Source of the DNA: Anoplopoma fimbria
Lineage: Eukaryota; Chordata; Actinopteri; Perciformes; Anoplopomatidae
Direction: 5' to 3'
DNA: 64,000 bases
NCBI RefSeq assembly: GCF_027596085.1
Contig: NC_072455.1
Span: forward strand, 2,524,850-2,588,849
The notes under the pieces were generated by a model that did no database searches, was not told the origin of the DNA, and was given only the letters and a program-made list of their open reading frames with translations. Positions within the stretch are counted from its first letter, which is position 1. Every line of letters starts with the position of its first letter. The translations under genes and the position numbers were made by a program. Positions 1-11,445 of the stretch are shown here, piece after piece.

Positions 1-276
1 GACAATCTCCATGGCAACCATGTGGTAGGTAAAGATGTCGGCGTGGCTCGTCACCGAGGTCGTGGAGGTGGTGCGCTGCCGCCTTAGTCTCTGGAATCCT
101 ACGTAGAGGACCAGGGAGGAGAGAGGGAGGAGGAGGAGGGCGTTGGTGGCAGCAAACGCCGAAAAGATGTGGAAGCCAGTTGGGGAGTCGGAGCAAAAAT
201 ATTCGGAAGAGGCGTTCGATTGGAGGAGAGGAAATGGTTGGGAGGCATTGACGGAGGAGGTCGAGTTGACAGACAT
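1..276 (-). CDS. 7TM receptor-like protein, N-terminal part (runs off left edge)
   Basis: Reading the minus strand from the ATG at 276-274, the frame stays open for 92 codons to base 1, so the gene continues beyond the window. The N-terminus is Ser/Thr/Asn-rich with three N-glycosylation sequons (NST at residue 4, NAS at 10 and 21). A hydrophobic segment of about 22 residues follows (roughly residues 36-58, with NALLLLPLSSLVLYVG), then a basic loop (QRLRRQR). A second hydrophobic stretch then begins (ADIFTYHMVAMEIV). Extracellular glycosylated tail, TM1, basic first intracellular loop and start of TM2 is the layout of a rhodopsin-like GPCR, and the Asn in TM1 fits position 1.50. Fish carry many poorly characterised receptors of this type; I cannot name the subfamily or ligand. 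A pyrimidine-rich acceptor ending at 296 suggests a 5'UTR intron just upstream. The 7TM call is inference from topology. Confidence 0.6.
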   Translation of the reverse strand, partial: MSVNSTSSVNASQPFPLLQSNASSEYFCSDSPTGFHIFSAFAATNALLLLPLSSLVLYVGFQRLRRQRTTSTTSVTSHADIFTYHMVAMEIV

Positions 277-295
277 GTGTGATCGCTGAACACGT

Positions 296-2888
296 CTGAA
301 GGAAGAAGATAAAACATCTGACATGAGAGAAAAATTAACAGAGAGAAAGATCTTTAAAGGCCTTTACACAATGAATTTGCACCACAATGTATTTATTTGA
401 ACCGTTGTTCAACGTTGCGAACGAAATTCTTTTCTATATGTGTTGTTGTTTAGCCTTTCAAAAACAACACTTTCATTGAAATCCAAAACTGTTAGCTCTC
501 CTGCACACACCTGTATAAGCAGAATGGTCTAGCAGCAATCTAACAGCACCATTACTCACGTCTAGATAAGCTCATTAACACATCATATTTTCCCCATATT
601 TAGGGCGATAACATCAGAAGTTATGATGACACACATTCAAGGCTTCATTCCAAAACATTAATTAAAGCTTCAAATGTAAAAACAATCCAACAAATTCTGA
701 AGACATTTAGAAACATTCCAACGCTTGACACGTCAGTAAAAAAAAAAGTGGATGTCTCCTATTTTAATTTGCACATCTGAGATTAATGAAAGATAAGTGA
801 AAGACATGTTCATCATCTCGATGTTATCTCAATGAAAAAAATGATGTTGTTTCTTTGATGTCAATTTTGGTTTGCTTCAATCTTTTCCTATGTGAAAAGT
901 AACCGAAACAAAGTGAAAACACGAGAAGTACGACATACGTCAATTCGGACCAGAACAGAAGATTTGAAAAGGCCTTGAAAGACTTCACAAAGTCCTCAAA
1001 AACCATGTATGTCCATGTCCAAGTGACAAAGCCCTTTAATGGCCAAAAGAATCATGACTATTTGGCTTATGATCATTTTGTTATAAAAGCATGAGTCCTA
1101 AAACCAGAAAATAACTCAGCATTTTTACACTTCCGGATCCCTTGTTTCTTAGTTAATGTTATTTTTTTATGTGTTTTTGGTTAGCGGCCTTAAATAAGGT
1201 GCAACACGACTGTACCCCCACAACTTGCAGATCAATCAATGGGTTTGTAAGATTATTACTGGAGTAAGAAACAAGTAAAAAACACATTTCTGCTATTATT
1301 AAAAAAGAACATTCCTTAAACTGCCAAGAGTATTAAGGTCACAAGGAAAAAAGTACATTTTAAAGTTTAAATTAAAACAACATATACTGCATCATATAAT
1401 ACTTTTTGTTATGTCTTATAAGAGGTATTAATTAGCTTGATAAACACATATAAATCAATTAGTCATACACTTTAAGTGTCAGGTGACTTTTTAAATTCGT
1501 ATACTAGTAATTAAATGTATTTATGTGCATTTAAAGAGACGAACCTCGACAGTAGGACTTGTTTCTGAGTTGCTGCTCACAGGTGTCCGTCAGAAGAGAG
1601 ATTGATGTGTAGCGTGACTGTGTATGATGTGTATAACAAGTCAAATGCACAGGACAAGTGTGTATTTGCATGTCACAAAACCAGTGATAATCACTTCTTC
1701 TTCAGTTTCCCTCGAGCTGTAGGGAAATGTTCTTTCCATGTTCTGTTCCAGCGGGGTCGGATCAGTGCAGGGAAACGATGGAGAGGATGAAACATCGATG
1801 TTTACCTCCCCAACCATGTATCTCCAAATTTGGTGATAAGTAAAACATACAAATTACAATTAAATTAGCCATTAAGGCCAATTAAGTTAATTAAATAACA
1901 AAATAAATGTCTTTGAAATCAGTCATTTATTTACTTTTGAATTCGTTTTTTATTTATATTGAATTTAAGTTTATTCATTTATTATTTATGTTGTGTATTT
2001 ATTTATTAATTTATTTATTTGTGCATTTTTTTCCTCTTGCATTTTTGCCCTTTTTTATTTACTCAGGTTTAGTTATTTCTGAATTCTTTTTTTTATTCAA
2101 TTGTTAATGCATTTCTGCTTCATTATGCAAATGAGGGGGTCAACTTTTTGGGTCAACTTTTCACCTATTGGTTGATCAACAGAGTGCATATATCAACTAC
2201 ACATGCTTTTTATAGAGACACAAAGTAATAACATCTGCTTCAATTAGAAACAACTTTAACAAATTAATTTATTGTTAAAGTCTTACTATAAACCTGAAAT
2301 CCCAAAAAATCACTAATGATTTATTTGCGCTGACCTTCGTGCCAATTTCCAATTTCATAATGTACAGATGCAAATGTTTCTCATTGTATTTATCCATTAA
2401 AATGAACATTTTAATGGATTCAAATCTATTCTATGTATTCAATGATTGGTGTGTATTCAAATCAAATAGGAGGTCCCGTCTGTGTGACTCCATCCTGCAG
2501 ATAATCCATCATGCAAATAACCAGAATAACAGCAGGGTTAATGGGTTTAAATAAAAAAAATGTAACTACTGAAACAGAGAAACCTGATAATAACATGATA
2601 CTGATAAAACCATCTATGTCTGATTTTTATTTGTTTATTTAGCTGCTTTATTATACACGTTTAAGGATTTTACAAATATTCTGAGGAAAAGAGTTTCCCA
2701 CCATTAAACTTGTAGTAGTTCATAAAGGCCACTAGATGTCAGCATTAATCTCTGAGTGCATCTCAACTTTCTGATCAGCTTCACAAAGTCTAACAATCCA
2801 TCCCAACTTTCTTGAAATATCTGTAAAATATAAATTAAAGTCACTTTTAATATCACACCTATGTAAACACAGGTTTAGTTTACTCGCC
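296..2888. other. AT-rich intergenic sequence, no supportable gene
   Basis: This stretch is AT-rich with stops in all frames and only short low-complexity open frames (a Phe/Leu/Ile-rich one at 1907-2107). A perfect 12-bp inverted repeat with a 2-base loop lies at 2393-2418 (TCCATTAAAATG and its complement). I see no exon with credible splice sites. Confidence 0.5.
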
Positions 2889-2990
2889 ATGAGGAGTACA
2901 GCATCCTGCTGCTCATCACACTGACCTCCTGTGTCTCTGGTTAGTTCACAGCTTCACTTTGTGATCCACACACACTAAACACACCTTCAG
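2889..2990 (+). pseudogene. Orphan inverted first exon of the Ig-receptor family
   Basis: Positions 2889-2939 match the signal-peptide exon of the two Ig genes, which lie on the opposite strand, and 2940-2990 match the start of their first intron, including the donor GTTAGT. The hydrophobic leader (ILLLITLTSCVS) is readable. However, the bases after the ATG are changed and two are added relative to the intact copies, so that ATG is out of frame with the leader. No second (Ig) exon follows on the plus strand. It is read as a broken, inverted relic of a third family member. Confidence 0.75.
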
Positions 2991-3922
2991 ACTTTTAAAA
3001 AGAATGAAAGTTCTGTGATGCATTACCTTTTTTTTATGCTTCCATGCTGGCGACAGCGGTTTTGGGGGAGTTATTATGAACCCCACATTCTAGCCATGTG
3101 GCAACCTCCAGTTCTGAAAAGTCTAGAAAAATAAATACATCTACTGGAATATTAAGGAGTGTTAGCCATCTTATATCTTCAAACTGTCTCCTTATTCTTT
3201 ATTACAGTATACATTTATACCTATTTTTCATATTGTAACATAGTACTTTTTCCTACATTCCTCTGCAAAAAATGTTGTATGTATGTAGTAGTCAATGTAG
3301 TATAAACCAATGATCCATTAATGAAAACAGACACACACTCAATCACATATCGACAAAATCACATTTTCTCTTTTTTTTTGGTGTTGATAATGTAGTGTTG
3401 TTGTTGATATTATACATCATATCTTGTAAAAAAAAATCTTCTTCAACAATATTATGGATATATCTTATGTAAATAAGTTTGTGTTCACTATGATATTGGT
3501 TTTATATAGTTTTCTTCATAGTTGCACTTAATAGTTCATTTTCTCCTCATTTAGTTTGTTGACCTTTGACCTTATGTATGTTTAATTTCACAATGCACAT
3601 GCAACACACCAAACACATAATTTATTCAGTTGTTTTTTTTATCTGAAATACCAATTATTGTCTTTTTGTGTTAAGTTCATCTTAAGTTGTTATGATGAAG
3701 ATTTGTTCCAGTTAAGTTTATCTTATCTTGTTATTAGGAATATTTATTTGGTTGAGTTTATCTTATGTTGCTTTAATAAATATTTGTTTGAGATAAGTTT
3801 ATCTTGTTTTTTTCTAACTCAGTCATAGTCAAGACTAAGTTTAACTGCCTTAGTTTCTCAGAATAATGACAAAGTATCATATACTGTAAAAAAGAAGTTG
3901 ACATAGTCCTGTTTTAGGGAGT

Positions 3923-4115
3923 CTTGAAACTAGAGATTGAGACCATAAACTCATGTTTACAATGTTTACTGAGGGAATAAATCAAGAGAGAAGTAGAGTC
4001 ATTTTCTCATAGACTTCTATACAACCAGAGGAGTCGCCCCCTGATGGACAGGAGAGAGAATGCAGCTTTAAGATACTTCAGTATTGGCTTCACTTTTCAG
4101 AACCGTAAGATTGAC
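3923..4115 (+). repeat. Percomorph interspersed repeat, copy A (3' part)
   Basis: This segment shares long near-identical sequence (CTTGAAACTAGAGATTGAG through the AATGCAGCTTTAA end) with copies at 21035, 39391 and 56207. All four copies have the same orientation. Only the 3' half is present here. I recognise it as a dispersed repeat common in percomorph fish; no protein is encoded. Confidence 0.8.
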
Positions 4116-4433
4116 GGCTGGTCTCGTCACATGATCAAAGAAAGACTTGACATTGGAAAACATAATTTCACATCTGTACATGACAAAAGTAAGAAAGAAA
4201 ATAATCAAGTTTTTCATTAAATTTAATAATTTTTCATAACTCATTCATAATTTTTAAAGATTATGTAAAATAAGCATGTAATATGTAATAGATTGCTTCT
4301 GACTCTTTTCCCCCCCAACATTTAAAACATAATGTACTGTCTATATTTACACCCCTTCATTAAAACAGTGTTTACCCTCCATACTGTGTACTTTTGCACA
4401 TTCTATCCTCTTTGTGTCAAAAACTCGACAACT

Positions 4434-4436
<3 letters not shown>

Positions 4437-4482
<46 letters not shown>
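4437..4482. repeat. (TA)n microsatellite
   Basis: Uninterrupted TA dinucleotide run of about 23 units. Confidence 0.95.
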
Positions 4483-4483
<1 letters not shown>

Positions 4484-4699
4484 GTCTAAAACATAAACAT
4501 AACTAGAATGCTTTATAATCTGCTTATAGCACTTTATTATTATAGTTTCATCATCATACATATTCAAACAATAATTATAACTCACTTTACAAAGACTTAA
4601 AAGGTCAAGTATAATACATACATCTTGGTCGCTCACTGCCATTTGTTCTTTTTGCAAAGTGTATAATACTTAAAATGTAATACATTCTTATCTTTTTAT

Positions 4700-5862
4700 T
4701 ATGAATTATAATCCCTGTTTTGATGCACTGTATGATGCTTTCTTTCAAGTACACATACAACGAACAAATTACAGCTAACAGACAAAATTTTAATAAAACA
4801 GCAACAGTACATTTGAATTTAAATGTTTTGTTTTTTTAAAAGGTCTGTGTAAAAGCTGCTTATAAACTCTGTGCAGAGTGTTTTTGTAATGCTTGACAAT
4901 AAAGCACATTGTTCAGATACAGCAGAAACACAAAAACAACACAAAAAAAGGATGCCGCAGCAACCAAAAGTAAAGAAATAAGATAACATCAACTTTTGCT
5001 TTGTCAAGTAAACAAGTCACTTAACCAAAATAAAAAGATGAAAACTATTTCGTATCATGGCGTCTTGAAGCTTCATGTCCTTTCAAAACAGCTGTAACTA
5101 AAAAGACAATGACACCATAAACCGTTGGTAATTTATTAACAACTGAATGCCACTGTTGGCCACATGGAGAAATACCAACCACAGTCAAACAATATACTTT
5201 GTCTCAGTAAGAAATGTAACTTGTCCTTTTGGGCTATTAATTGTTCAAAGTGCAGAACGTGACAATTCAACCAAATAAAAATGGAGCAAATTAAACAACA
5301 ACAAAAAAAAAGACAGTATAACAATATATTTTATCTCAAGAAGAAATGTTGTTTTTTTTTGGTTCGTTAGTTAGTAAAAATAAAGAAAAAAATTCACACA
5401 AACCTCTAACACCTCCCTTCCTCCGAAATCTATGGAACCCCCCCCCTTCCAGATATCTTTTTTTAGTTACTTGTTCCATGCTGACTTGAAAAAGCTTCTT
5501 TTTTATACAAAGAGTCCATTGCGATTTTATTATCCAATACACTGAATGTTGATACGGTCATGGAAATCTTTAAAACTGTTATTGTTCTCGTCGTTGTTGT
5601 TCTTATTCTTTATGACATTGTCGCCCACCCTCGCCATCTCCTTGTCTAAAAAGTGTACGTATACTATAACATTTTCATTTGATGGTTTCATGTAAAATGA
5701 TCATACTGAGTGAGTGCATTTAGTTTAGTAAATAAAAATGCACTTGTTGTAAGTCACTTTGGATAAAAGTTTCAGCCAAACGAATGTAATGTCAAGTGAT
5801 GATTCTTAGATGTTGCTATGGTTACCTGTTGTTATAATTAGCTGCCAGTCACAGGAGAACTA
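4700..5862. repeat. Downstream flank of Ig gene 1, part of the segmental duplication
   Basis: Blocks here recur downstream of Ig gene 2: 4710-4870 resembles 11309-11410 and 12220-12350, 5120-5235 resembles 12525-12615, and 5745-5860 resembles 12690-12810. The copies are clearly related but more diverged than the near-identical blocks covering the gene 5' halves. Positions 5748-5795 (TAAGTCACTTTGGATAAAAG and following) look like the 3' tail of a common teleost retroposon. No additional gene is seen. Confidence 0.65.
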
Positions 5863-6941
5863 CTATTCTTTCTGTTTAAATTTTGATTCTAGCACTTTTC
5901 TGGCATTAATGGTTAAATTTTTTAAAATGGAACCATTTTCTGAGCCGGGAGCAGCATTGGCATCTGAGCCGCTCTGTTGTTCATTGCACCAAACTACAAT
6001 GCTCGTACCTATTTTACCATTGTATAAACGGTAACAAACACCCAGCAGAAGTCCTGCTACTAACAGTCCCAGTCCACAGTAGAGGACGATCCATCCCGGA
6101 CTCTCTGGTTCTGATGGACTTCCTGTCTTGGAAGCATCTCTTCCTCCACTTGCTGTGTTTGGTGTCTCAGGTTTGGGCCGATCCCTCGCTGCTGTAAAGA
6201 GAACAAACAAGTCCGTGTCATTAATGTGAAGAAAAAACATCTCACTAAAAAAATAAAATGGAATATCCACAATGGATTAACATATTTCCCAGATTCTGCA
6301 AGACGGAATTTCAAAGATTCTTGATTGTGGAAGTCCATGGGTCTGCTGATTTGAGCTTGATGAGAAGGTTCTACTGAATAGACTCACCTGTGACATTGAG
6401 GCGACATTGGCCAGAGTTCCACCCATAACCTATGTTAACTCTACACAGGTACAGACCCGAGTCAGCAGTCCTGAGTCTGGACATGTGGAGTCTGAGTCGT
6501 CCTTCTCTGAGGACGTCTTTGTCAAACTGGACTCGTCCTGAAAACCATTCATGCTGAGACTCTGGAACCTCGAGATCTTTATGTAGGTCAAACAGGGCGA
6601 AGGGTCCGAGATCAGTTAACAGTTCACAGAAGATAAAAATGGACTTGGAGGAACCGTCTGTTCTGGGTGAGAACGTCCATTCCAGTGTGATGTTGTGGTT
6701 CTCCTCTGCCTGATAGGATCTCTGTCTCACATTCACTACAAATGATCCTGTTGAGGAGACAAAAGGAGCATGATGTAACAATAACTCCAGTGTTTGTTCC
6801 CTGACATTTTAAAGTGGAGGTCATGAAGTGTGTCAGTGAGGCTGAAGGTGTGTTTAGTGTGTGTGGATCACAAAGTGAAGCTGTGAACTAACCAGAGACA
6901 CAGGAGGTCAGTGTGATGAGCAGCAGGATGCTGCAGATCAT
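5863..6941 (-). CDS. Single Ig-domain type I membrane receptor, copy 1
   Basis: Three exons on the minus strand: 6941-6893 (signal peptide MICSILLLITLTSCVSG), 6747-6388 (one V-type Ig domain) and 6191-5863 (stalk, TM, tail). All junctions are GT-AG in phase 1 and give 245 aa. The Ig exon shows the F-strand motif ADSGLYLCRV, an RVQFDKDVLREGRLRLHMS core, a possible extra Cys pair (FCELL, GQCRL) and sequons NIT and NVT. A Pro/Ser/Thr-rich stalk precedes a hydrophobic TM (WIVLYCGLGLLVAGLLLGV) without charged residues. The short tail has no canonical ITIM or ITAM. It is likely a fish-expanded B7/butyrophilin-like or other V-set cell-surface protein; ligand and function are unknown. Its neighbour at 12814 is a tandem duplicate. 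Confidence 0.8.
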
Positions 6942-7638
6942 CTTCTCCCTGAGAGAGGAGACAGAGGAGAAGAGTCATCAACGCATCACATCACAGTTCA
7001 TTACATGTATAAGAGAGGCAGAATTATACAGTCTGGCTTTATTCAGTCATTACAACACCTGATCCTGTTCATCATCCCTCGTACCAGAGAACGCTGACTT
7101 TTTAGTCGCCTGATGGTCAGCTTCCGGTTCCCTCGTCTTAAAAGTCAATGTGGTTTTTTTTAATGCTTTTTTTGGTTAAATGCCTGAAATAAAGTCTGTG
7201 ATTGACACAAGCTTAAGCTATTTAAATATTTGTCCTTTACCATATAAAATACGCCAGTAAATACCCCTCTGGTAGCTTTTTGTCTTAACAAACGACTTAA
7301 CAAACGTCATCACGCAGACCATTGGGTCTTGCCTTTAGGTCGGTAATGATAGTGTTTGTTAAACGACTGGATATTGGGCTATTTCCACTGCTCCTTTTTT
7401 AACAGTCAAACTATTTAAATATGAGCTCATACAACCACTGGATCTTGTGAGGCAAACAAAGCCATTCCTGCCCCATTCACTCACAAATTTTGTGCATGAA
7501 ACACTTTGACATTTCTGCATTCTGGTTATTTTTTCTGCATCAACTTATGGTTGAAAAGTTTTTATTTATATGAAGAAAAACACTTAAATCAGGCACCTAT
7601 TCAAAATATGGAAATATTAATTGAACATATTGCAGTAA
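6942..7638. repeat. 5' flank of Ig gene 1, near-identical to the gene 2 flank
   Basis: This sequence aligns nearly base for base with 13935-14625, with only scattered substitutions and a short indel near 7155. It should contain the promoter. I see no unambiguous TATA box. The identity stops abruptly at 7638, where a retroposon begins. Confidence 0.85.
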
Positions 7639-8655
7639 GGGGCTGCACGGTGGTGTAGTGGTTAGCACTGTTGCCTCACAGCAAGAGGGTCCTGGGTTCA
7701 ATTCCCAGGCTAGACAACCTTCTGTGTGGAGTTTGCATGTTCTCCCCGTGTCAGCGTGGGTTCTCTCCGGCTTCCTCCCACAGTCCAAAGACATGCAGGT
7801 TGTCATTACTGATTTTGCCTCTTCCCCAGAGTTCTTGTGCTTTCTCGCCTCGCAGGTTCCCAGGAATCGGGGTTATATTTGGACTGTCATCGTGCCACCT
7901 GCTGAGGCCCTGCTGACACCCACTACTACTACCACTATCATTATTAGTCACATTACTATTATTATTGCCTGTACTATTACGCTTATTGACTTGCTTGTAC
8001 CCTGGAGTCTTTGTGCTTTCTCGCTTCGCAGGCTTCTATAAATCGTGGCTGTACCTGGACCGTGGTCGTGCATCCTGCTACGGCCCTGCTGACACCGACT
8101 GCTACCACCATTATTATTATTACTAGTCACATTACTATTACTATTACCTGTACCATTAAGCATTTTAGCTTTACTTCCACCCTGAAGCCCTTTTTGCTTT
8201 CTCGCTCTGCAGGTTTCCATGAATCGTTGTGGTACCTGGACCGTAGTCGTGCCTCCTGCTGTGAGCCGACTGACACCCACTGCTACTTCCATTATTATTA
8301 TTAGTCACATTACTATCCCTATTTTCATAATTATAATTCTACTATAATAATTGCTGCTGTTATTATAAGTAGTCTTATTATATGAATCATATACATTGAA
8401 TGTGTTGTATCTCTGTTATGCTGCTCATTCTGTACACATGACATCTATTGCATTCTGTCCATCCTGGGAGAAGGATCCCTCCTCTGTCGTTCTCCCAGAG
8501 GTTTCTTCCCTTTTTCTCCCTGTTAAAGGGTTTTTTTAGTGGAGTTTTTCCTGTGCCGATGTGAGGATGTCGCATGTGTACAGATTGTAAAGCCCTCTGA
8601 GGCAAATTTGTAATTCTGCGCTATACAAAATAAACTGAATTGAATTGAATACTTT
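7639..8655 (+). mobile_element. Retroposon with tRNA-like head, about 1 kb copy
   Basis: The 5' end (GCACGGTGGTGTAGTGG, then GGGTTCAATTCC) resembles tRNA A and B boxes and begins a repeat I recognise as abundant in teleosts. The body holds three imperfect units of about 150 bp (about 7825, 8000 and 8180) with CTGCTGACACC and ATTATTAGTCACATTACTATTA segments. The 3' end (AAAGCCCTCTGAGGCAAATTTG) finishes in AATTG repeats. Open frames over the units are chance. Shortened copies lie at 9826-9870 and 10191-10590 (inverted) and 11446-11908 (direct). Confidence 0.75.
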
Positions 8656-9130
8656 ACCGAATAGTAAACGTCCTTTCTGACACTTGAAAGCAGGCTGCAC
8701 GCTCTAACACGCAAGTTACTAAAATATAAAGAACCACTTGTGTTTATTGTAGATTTCCTGTTGTTAGAATGTCTTCCTCTCACAGTGTCATTGTAGTTAC
8801 TAATGCATTCTTTTAAAGCAGTGTTTGGGGAATCTACTAGCTTTGCAAGTTTACTTCACACTGGAAGAAGTTGTACTACAGCAAAGCTACTTTGTTAAAC
8901 TTAAAAAGTAAACGTGACATGAAATTCTATAAAAAGATGTAACAAAAAGTCACATGCCAGCAAGAAAAAAAAGCAACTCAACTGAGTTTATTGCAAAAAG
9001 GTTCCCACTTGTTTACAGGGCATATATAAAATAAAATATTAATAACATTAAACACATTAATAATGTTAATAATATTAACATATCACGTATTTTAGATCAC
9101 TTCCTTAATCACATTTTTACAGACTGGCTT
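8656..9130 (+). repeat. Duplicated flank module (arm of inverted repeat)
   Basis: Positions 8656-8980 reappear inverted at 9875-10190, and 8841-9130 reappears in direct orientation at 11912-12215. It includes AAAGTAAACGTGACATG and AAAGTCACATGCCAGC segments. No coding signal is visible. Confidence 0.8.
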
Positions 9131-9339
9131 CTATGCGACTTTTTTGACATTTATTTTTATTTTTAATGTGATTCTTTTTATATGTATTTATTTAAATACT
9201 TTTTTTCGCTTATTATTTCCTACTTTATGGAATAGAACACGAAAATTACTCAAATATAAAGAACCACTTCTGTTTATTGTAGATTTCCTGTTTTTAGTGA
9301 CCGGGACTCGATCTCCGGACTTCTTATGACTCTTAGTTG

Positions 9340-9616
9340 ATAAACGACGGAACAAATCAACATAAATAACATATATTAAAGAAAATGCTTTTAAGTCTTC
9401 CTCGTGTATATTTGTTTGGATGATTATAAAATGAGTTGCTGGCGTTCAGAGTGTCGGGACTTTAAATAAAGTGAAGAAGAAGGAAATGCAACTTCCACTG
9501 CGATCATAGTTCCTGAAACTTAGGTGTAAAAAGTAAAAAAAGGAGGTTACTCACTGCAGCAAACAAATATCTCCTGTTAGTTTATATAGAATTTAAAGAT
9601 ACAGTATGTAAATATG

Positions 9617-9647
<31 letters not shown>

Positions 9648-9760
9648 TCTACCTTTGTTTGTAGGTTCTGTTTGTCATTCTGCCGTCCAGTGGAGAGAGC
9701 TATTGTTTGTTTCTGAGCTCAATCAGGGGGGCGGGGCCACAAATTTACTTTCGTTTTTGT
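9340..9760 (+). repeat. Duplicated flank module with (TA)n
   Basis: Positions 9343-9640 match 15680-15970 nearly exactly (GAGTTGCTGGCGTTCAGAGT and neighbours). Positions 9540-9745, including the CTGCCGTCCAGTGGAG segment, match 15470-15668. A (TA)n tract at 9621-9650 lies within it. This is part of the scrambled duplication around the Ig genes. Confidence 0.8.
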
Positions 9761-9874
9761 GAGCAATACTAGTAAAGACATGACTTTAAAGGAATGTCTT
9801 CCTCTCACAGTGTCATTCTAGTTAATTCAATTCAGTTTATTTTGTATTGCCCAGAATCACAAATTACAAATTTT

Positions 9875-10590
9875 TCTTGCTGGCATGTGACTTTTTGTTA
9901 CATCTTTTTATAGAATTTCATGTCACGTTTACTTTTTAAGTTTAACAAAGTAGCTTTGCTGTCGTACAACTTCTTCCAGTGTGAAGTAAACTTGCAAAGC
10001 TAGTAGATTCCCCAAACACTGCTTTAAAAGAATGCACTAGTAACTACAATGACACTGTGAGAGGGAGACATTCTAACAACAGGAAATCTACAATAAACAC
10101 AAGTGGTTCTTTATATTTTAGTAACTTGCGTGTTAGAGCGTGCAGCCTGCTTTCAAGTGTCAGAAAGGACGTTTACTATTCGGTAAAGTATTCAATTCAA
10201 TTCAGTTTATTTTGTATAGCCCAGAATCACAAATTACAAATTTGCCTCAGAGGGCTTTACAATCTGTACACATGAGACATCCTCTGTCCTTCCCTCACAT
10301 CGGCACAGGAAAAACTCCCCTAAAAAAACCCTTTAACAGGGAGAAAAAAGGAAGAAACCTCTGGGTCATGTGTACAGAATGAACAGCATAACAGAGTTAC
10401 AACACATTCAATGTATATGACATAAGTGATTCATATAATCAGAGTAGTAAGTAGAGTAACGAAGGAAAAAATGAAGACTACTTATAATAAAAGCAGCAAT
10501 GACTATAGTAGAATTGAAATAATGATAAAGGGAATAGTATTAGTAATGTGACTAATAATAATAATCACCACTACACCACCGTGCAGCCCA
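9875..10590 (-). repeat. Inverted arm: flank module plus internally deleted retroposon
   Basis: Positions 9875-10190 are the reverse complement of 8656-8980. Positions 10191-10590 are an inverted copy of the retroposon at 7639 that keeps its AATTG tail, 3' region and tRNA-like head but lacks most of the repeated body. Together with 7639-8980 it forms an inverted repeat with a spacer of about 900 bp. Confidence 0.8.
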
Positions 10591-10673
10591 TATATACATT
10601 TATATATACATTATATATACATTTTTCAGAACAGGTTATTTTGTAATATTCAGGATATTAGGACCTGTTTCTT

Positions 10674-11280
10674 ATGCATAAAGAAAAATGGCCAGTTGAC
10701 ATATGGTGTAAACCAAAGTTACGAACTTATTGTCTCATAAAGAATAACTATAATGCAGAACTTTATGCTAAGTACAACTTAAACAAAAGACAGAGATCCC
10801 TATGTGCACAGTTACACTCAGGAACATTAGCACTAGCCCTAGAGTCCGGTAGGTTTCATTCCACTCAAGAGGACAGAACCTGTTTGTTGTGTGAGCTGGG
10901 TGAAATTGAAAATGAGGAGCACTTTTTGTTTTACTGTCCTGTCTACGAGGACATAAGGGATGTCCTCTTTAGTAAAATGACATCCATTTATGTTGATTTC
11001 TTTTGGCTGGATGATTATGTAAAACTCGAGTTGTGTTTTAGGAAAGGAACCTTCTATGTAGCAGATTTTATTTGCCAGGCCTGGGAGAGAAGGCAGAATG
11101 TTTTGTTTAAGATGGAGCGATGAAGCAACCGGTTGTTTTTGTAATCAAATGTGACTTGATGAGATGTGGATCCACTGCAGCTGTATTGTTGGTGTCTTGT
11201 AAACCCATGAGGGTTGGGCACGTTCTGTACATGACACTAAAATAAAAAAATATCTATCTATCTATCTATCTATCATATAC
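10674..11280 (+). mobile_element. Non-LTR retrotransposon 3' fragment
   Basis: An open frame at 10674-11123 (149 codons) resembles the C-terminal end of a LINE ORF2. It has KPKLRTY, a QRSLCAQLHSGTLAL block, and a Cys/His cluster (CLLCELGEIENEEHFLFYC) of the zinc-binding type found after the RT domain. It is followed by a short 3'UTR (TGTAAACCCATGAGGGTTGG) and an A-rich (TATC)n tail at 11252-11275, typical of a 5'-truncated LINE insertion. The RT and endonuclease domains are absent, so it is inactive. Confidence 0.75.
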
Positions 11281-11445
11281 ATAAATTGTATAATATTATC
11301 TTTTTCTAATGAATTATAATCCCTGTTATGAATCATTGTATGATGCTTTTCTTTCAAGCACACATACAACTAAAGAATGACAGCTAACAGACAAAATTTT
11401 AAATAAAACTCACTCCCTCTTTATGTATTAATCTCCTATTTATGC

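Noticed and set aside
6624..6824. Short frame across the Ig gene intron 1 and exon 2, repeated at 13617
   Set aside because: It reads through a splice acceptor in the wrong frame; the three-exon model explains the region.
7645..7715. tRNA gene
   Set aside because: It has A- and B-box-like motifs but no closed cloverleaf that I can draw; it is the head of a dispersed retroposon.
7825..8300. CRISPR-like array
   Set aside because: The units are about 150 bp, imperfect and part of a eukaryotic retroposon; the host is a fish.
7658..8304. Overlapping frames of 80-127 codons on both strands, repeated at 11442-12013
   Set aside because: They lie entirely within the tandem units of a non-coding retroposon; the Thr/Ile-rich segments are translated ATT/ACT triplets.
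8387..10382. Pairs of similar small ORFs (for example at 8523 minus and 10057 plus) as a duplicated gene
   Set aside because: They are mirror copies of the inverted flank module with no domain, start context or splice support.
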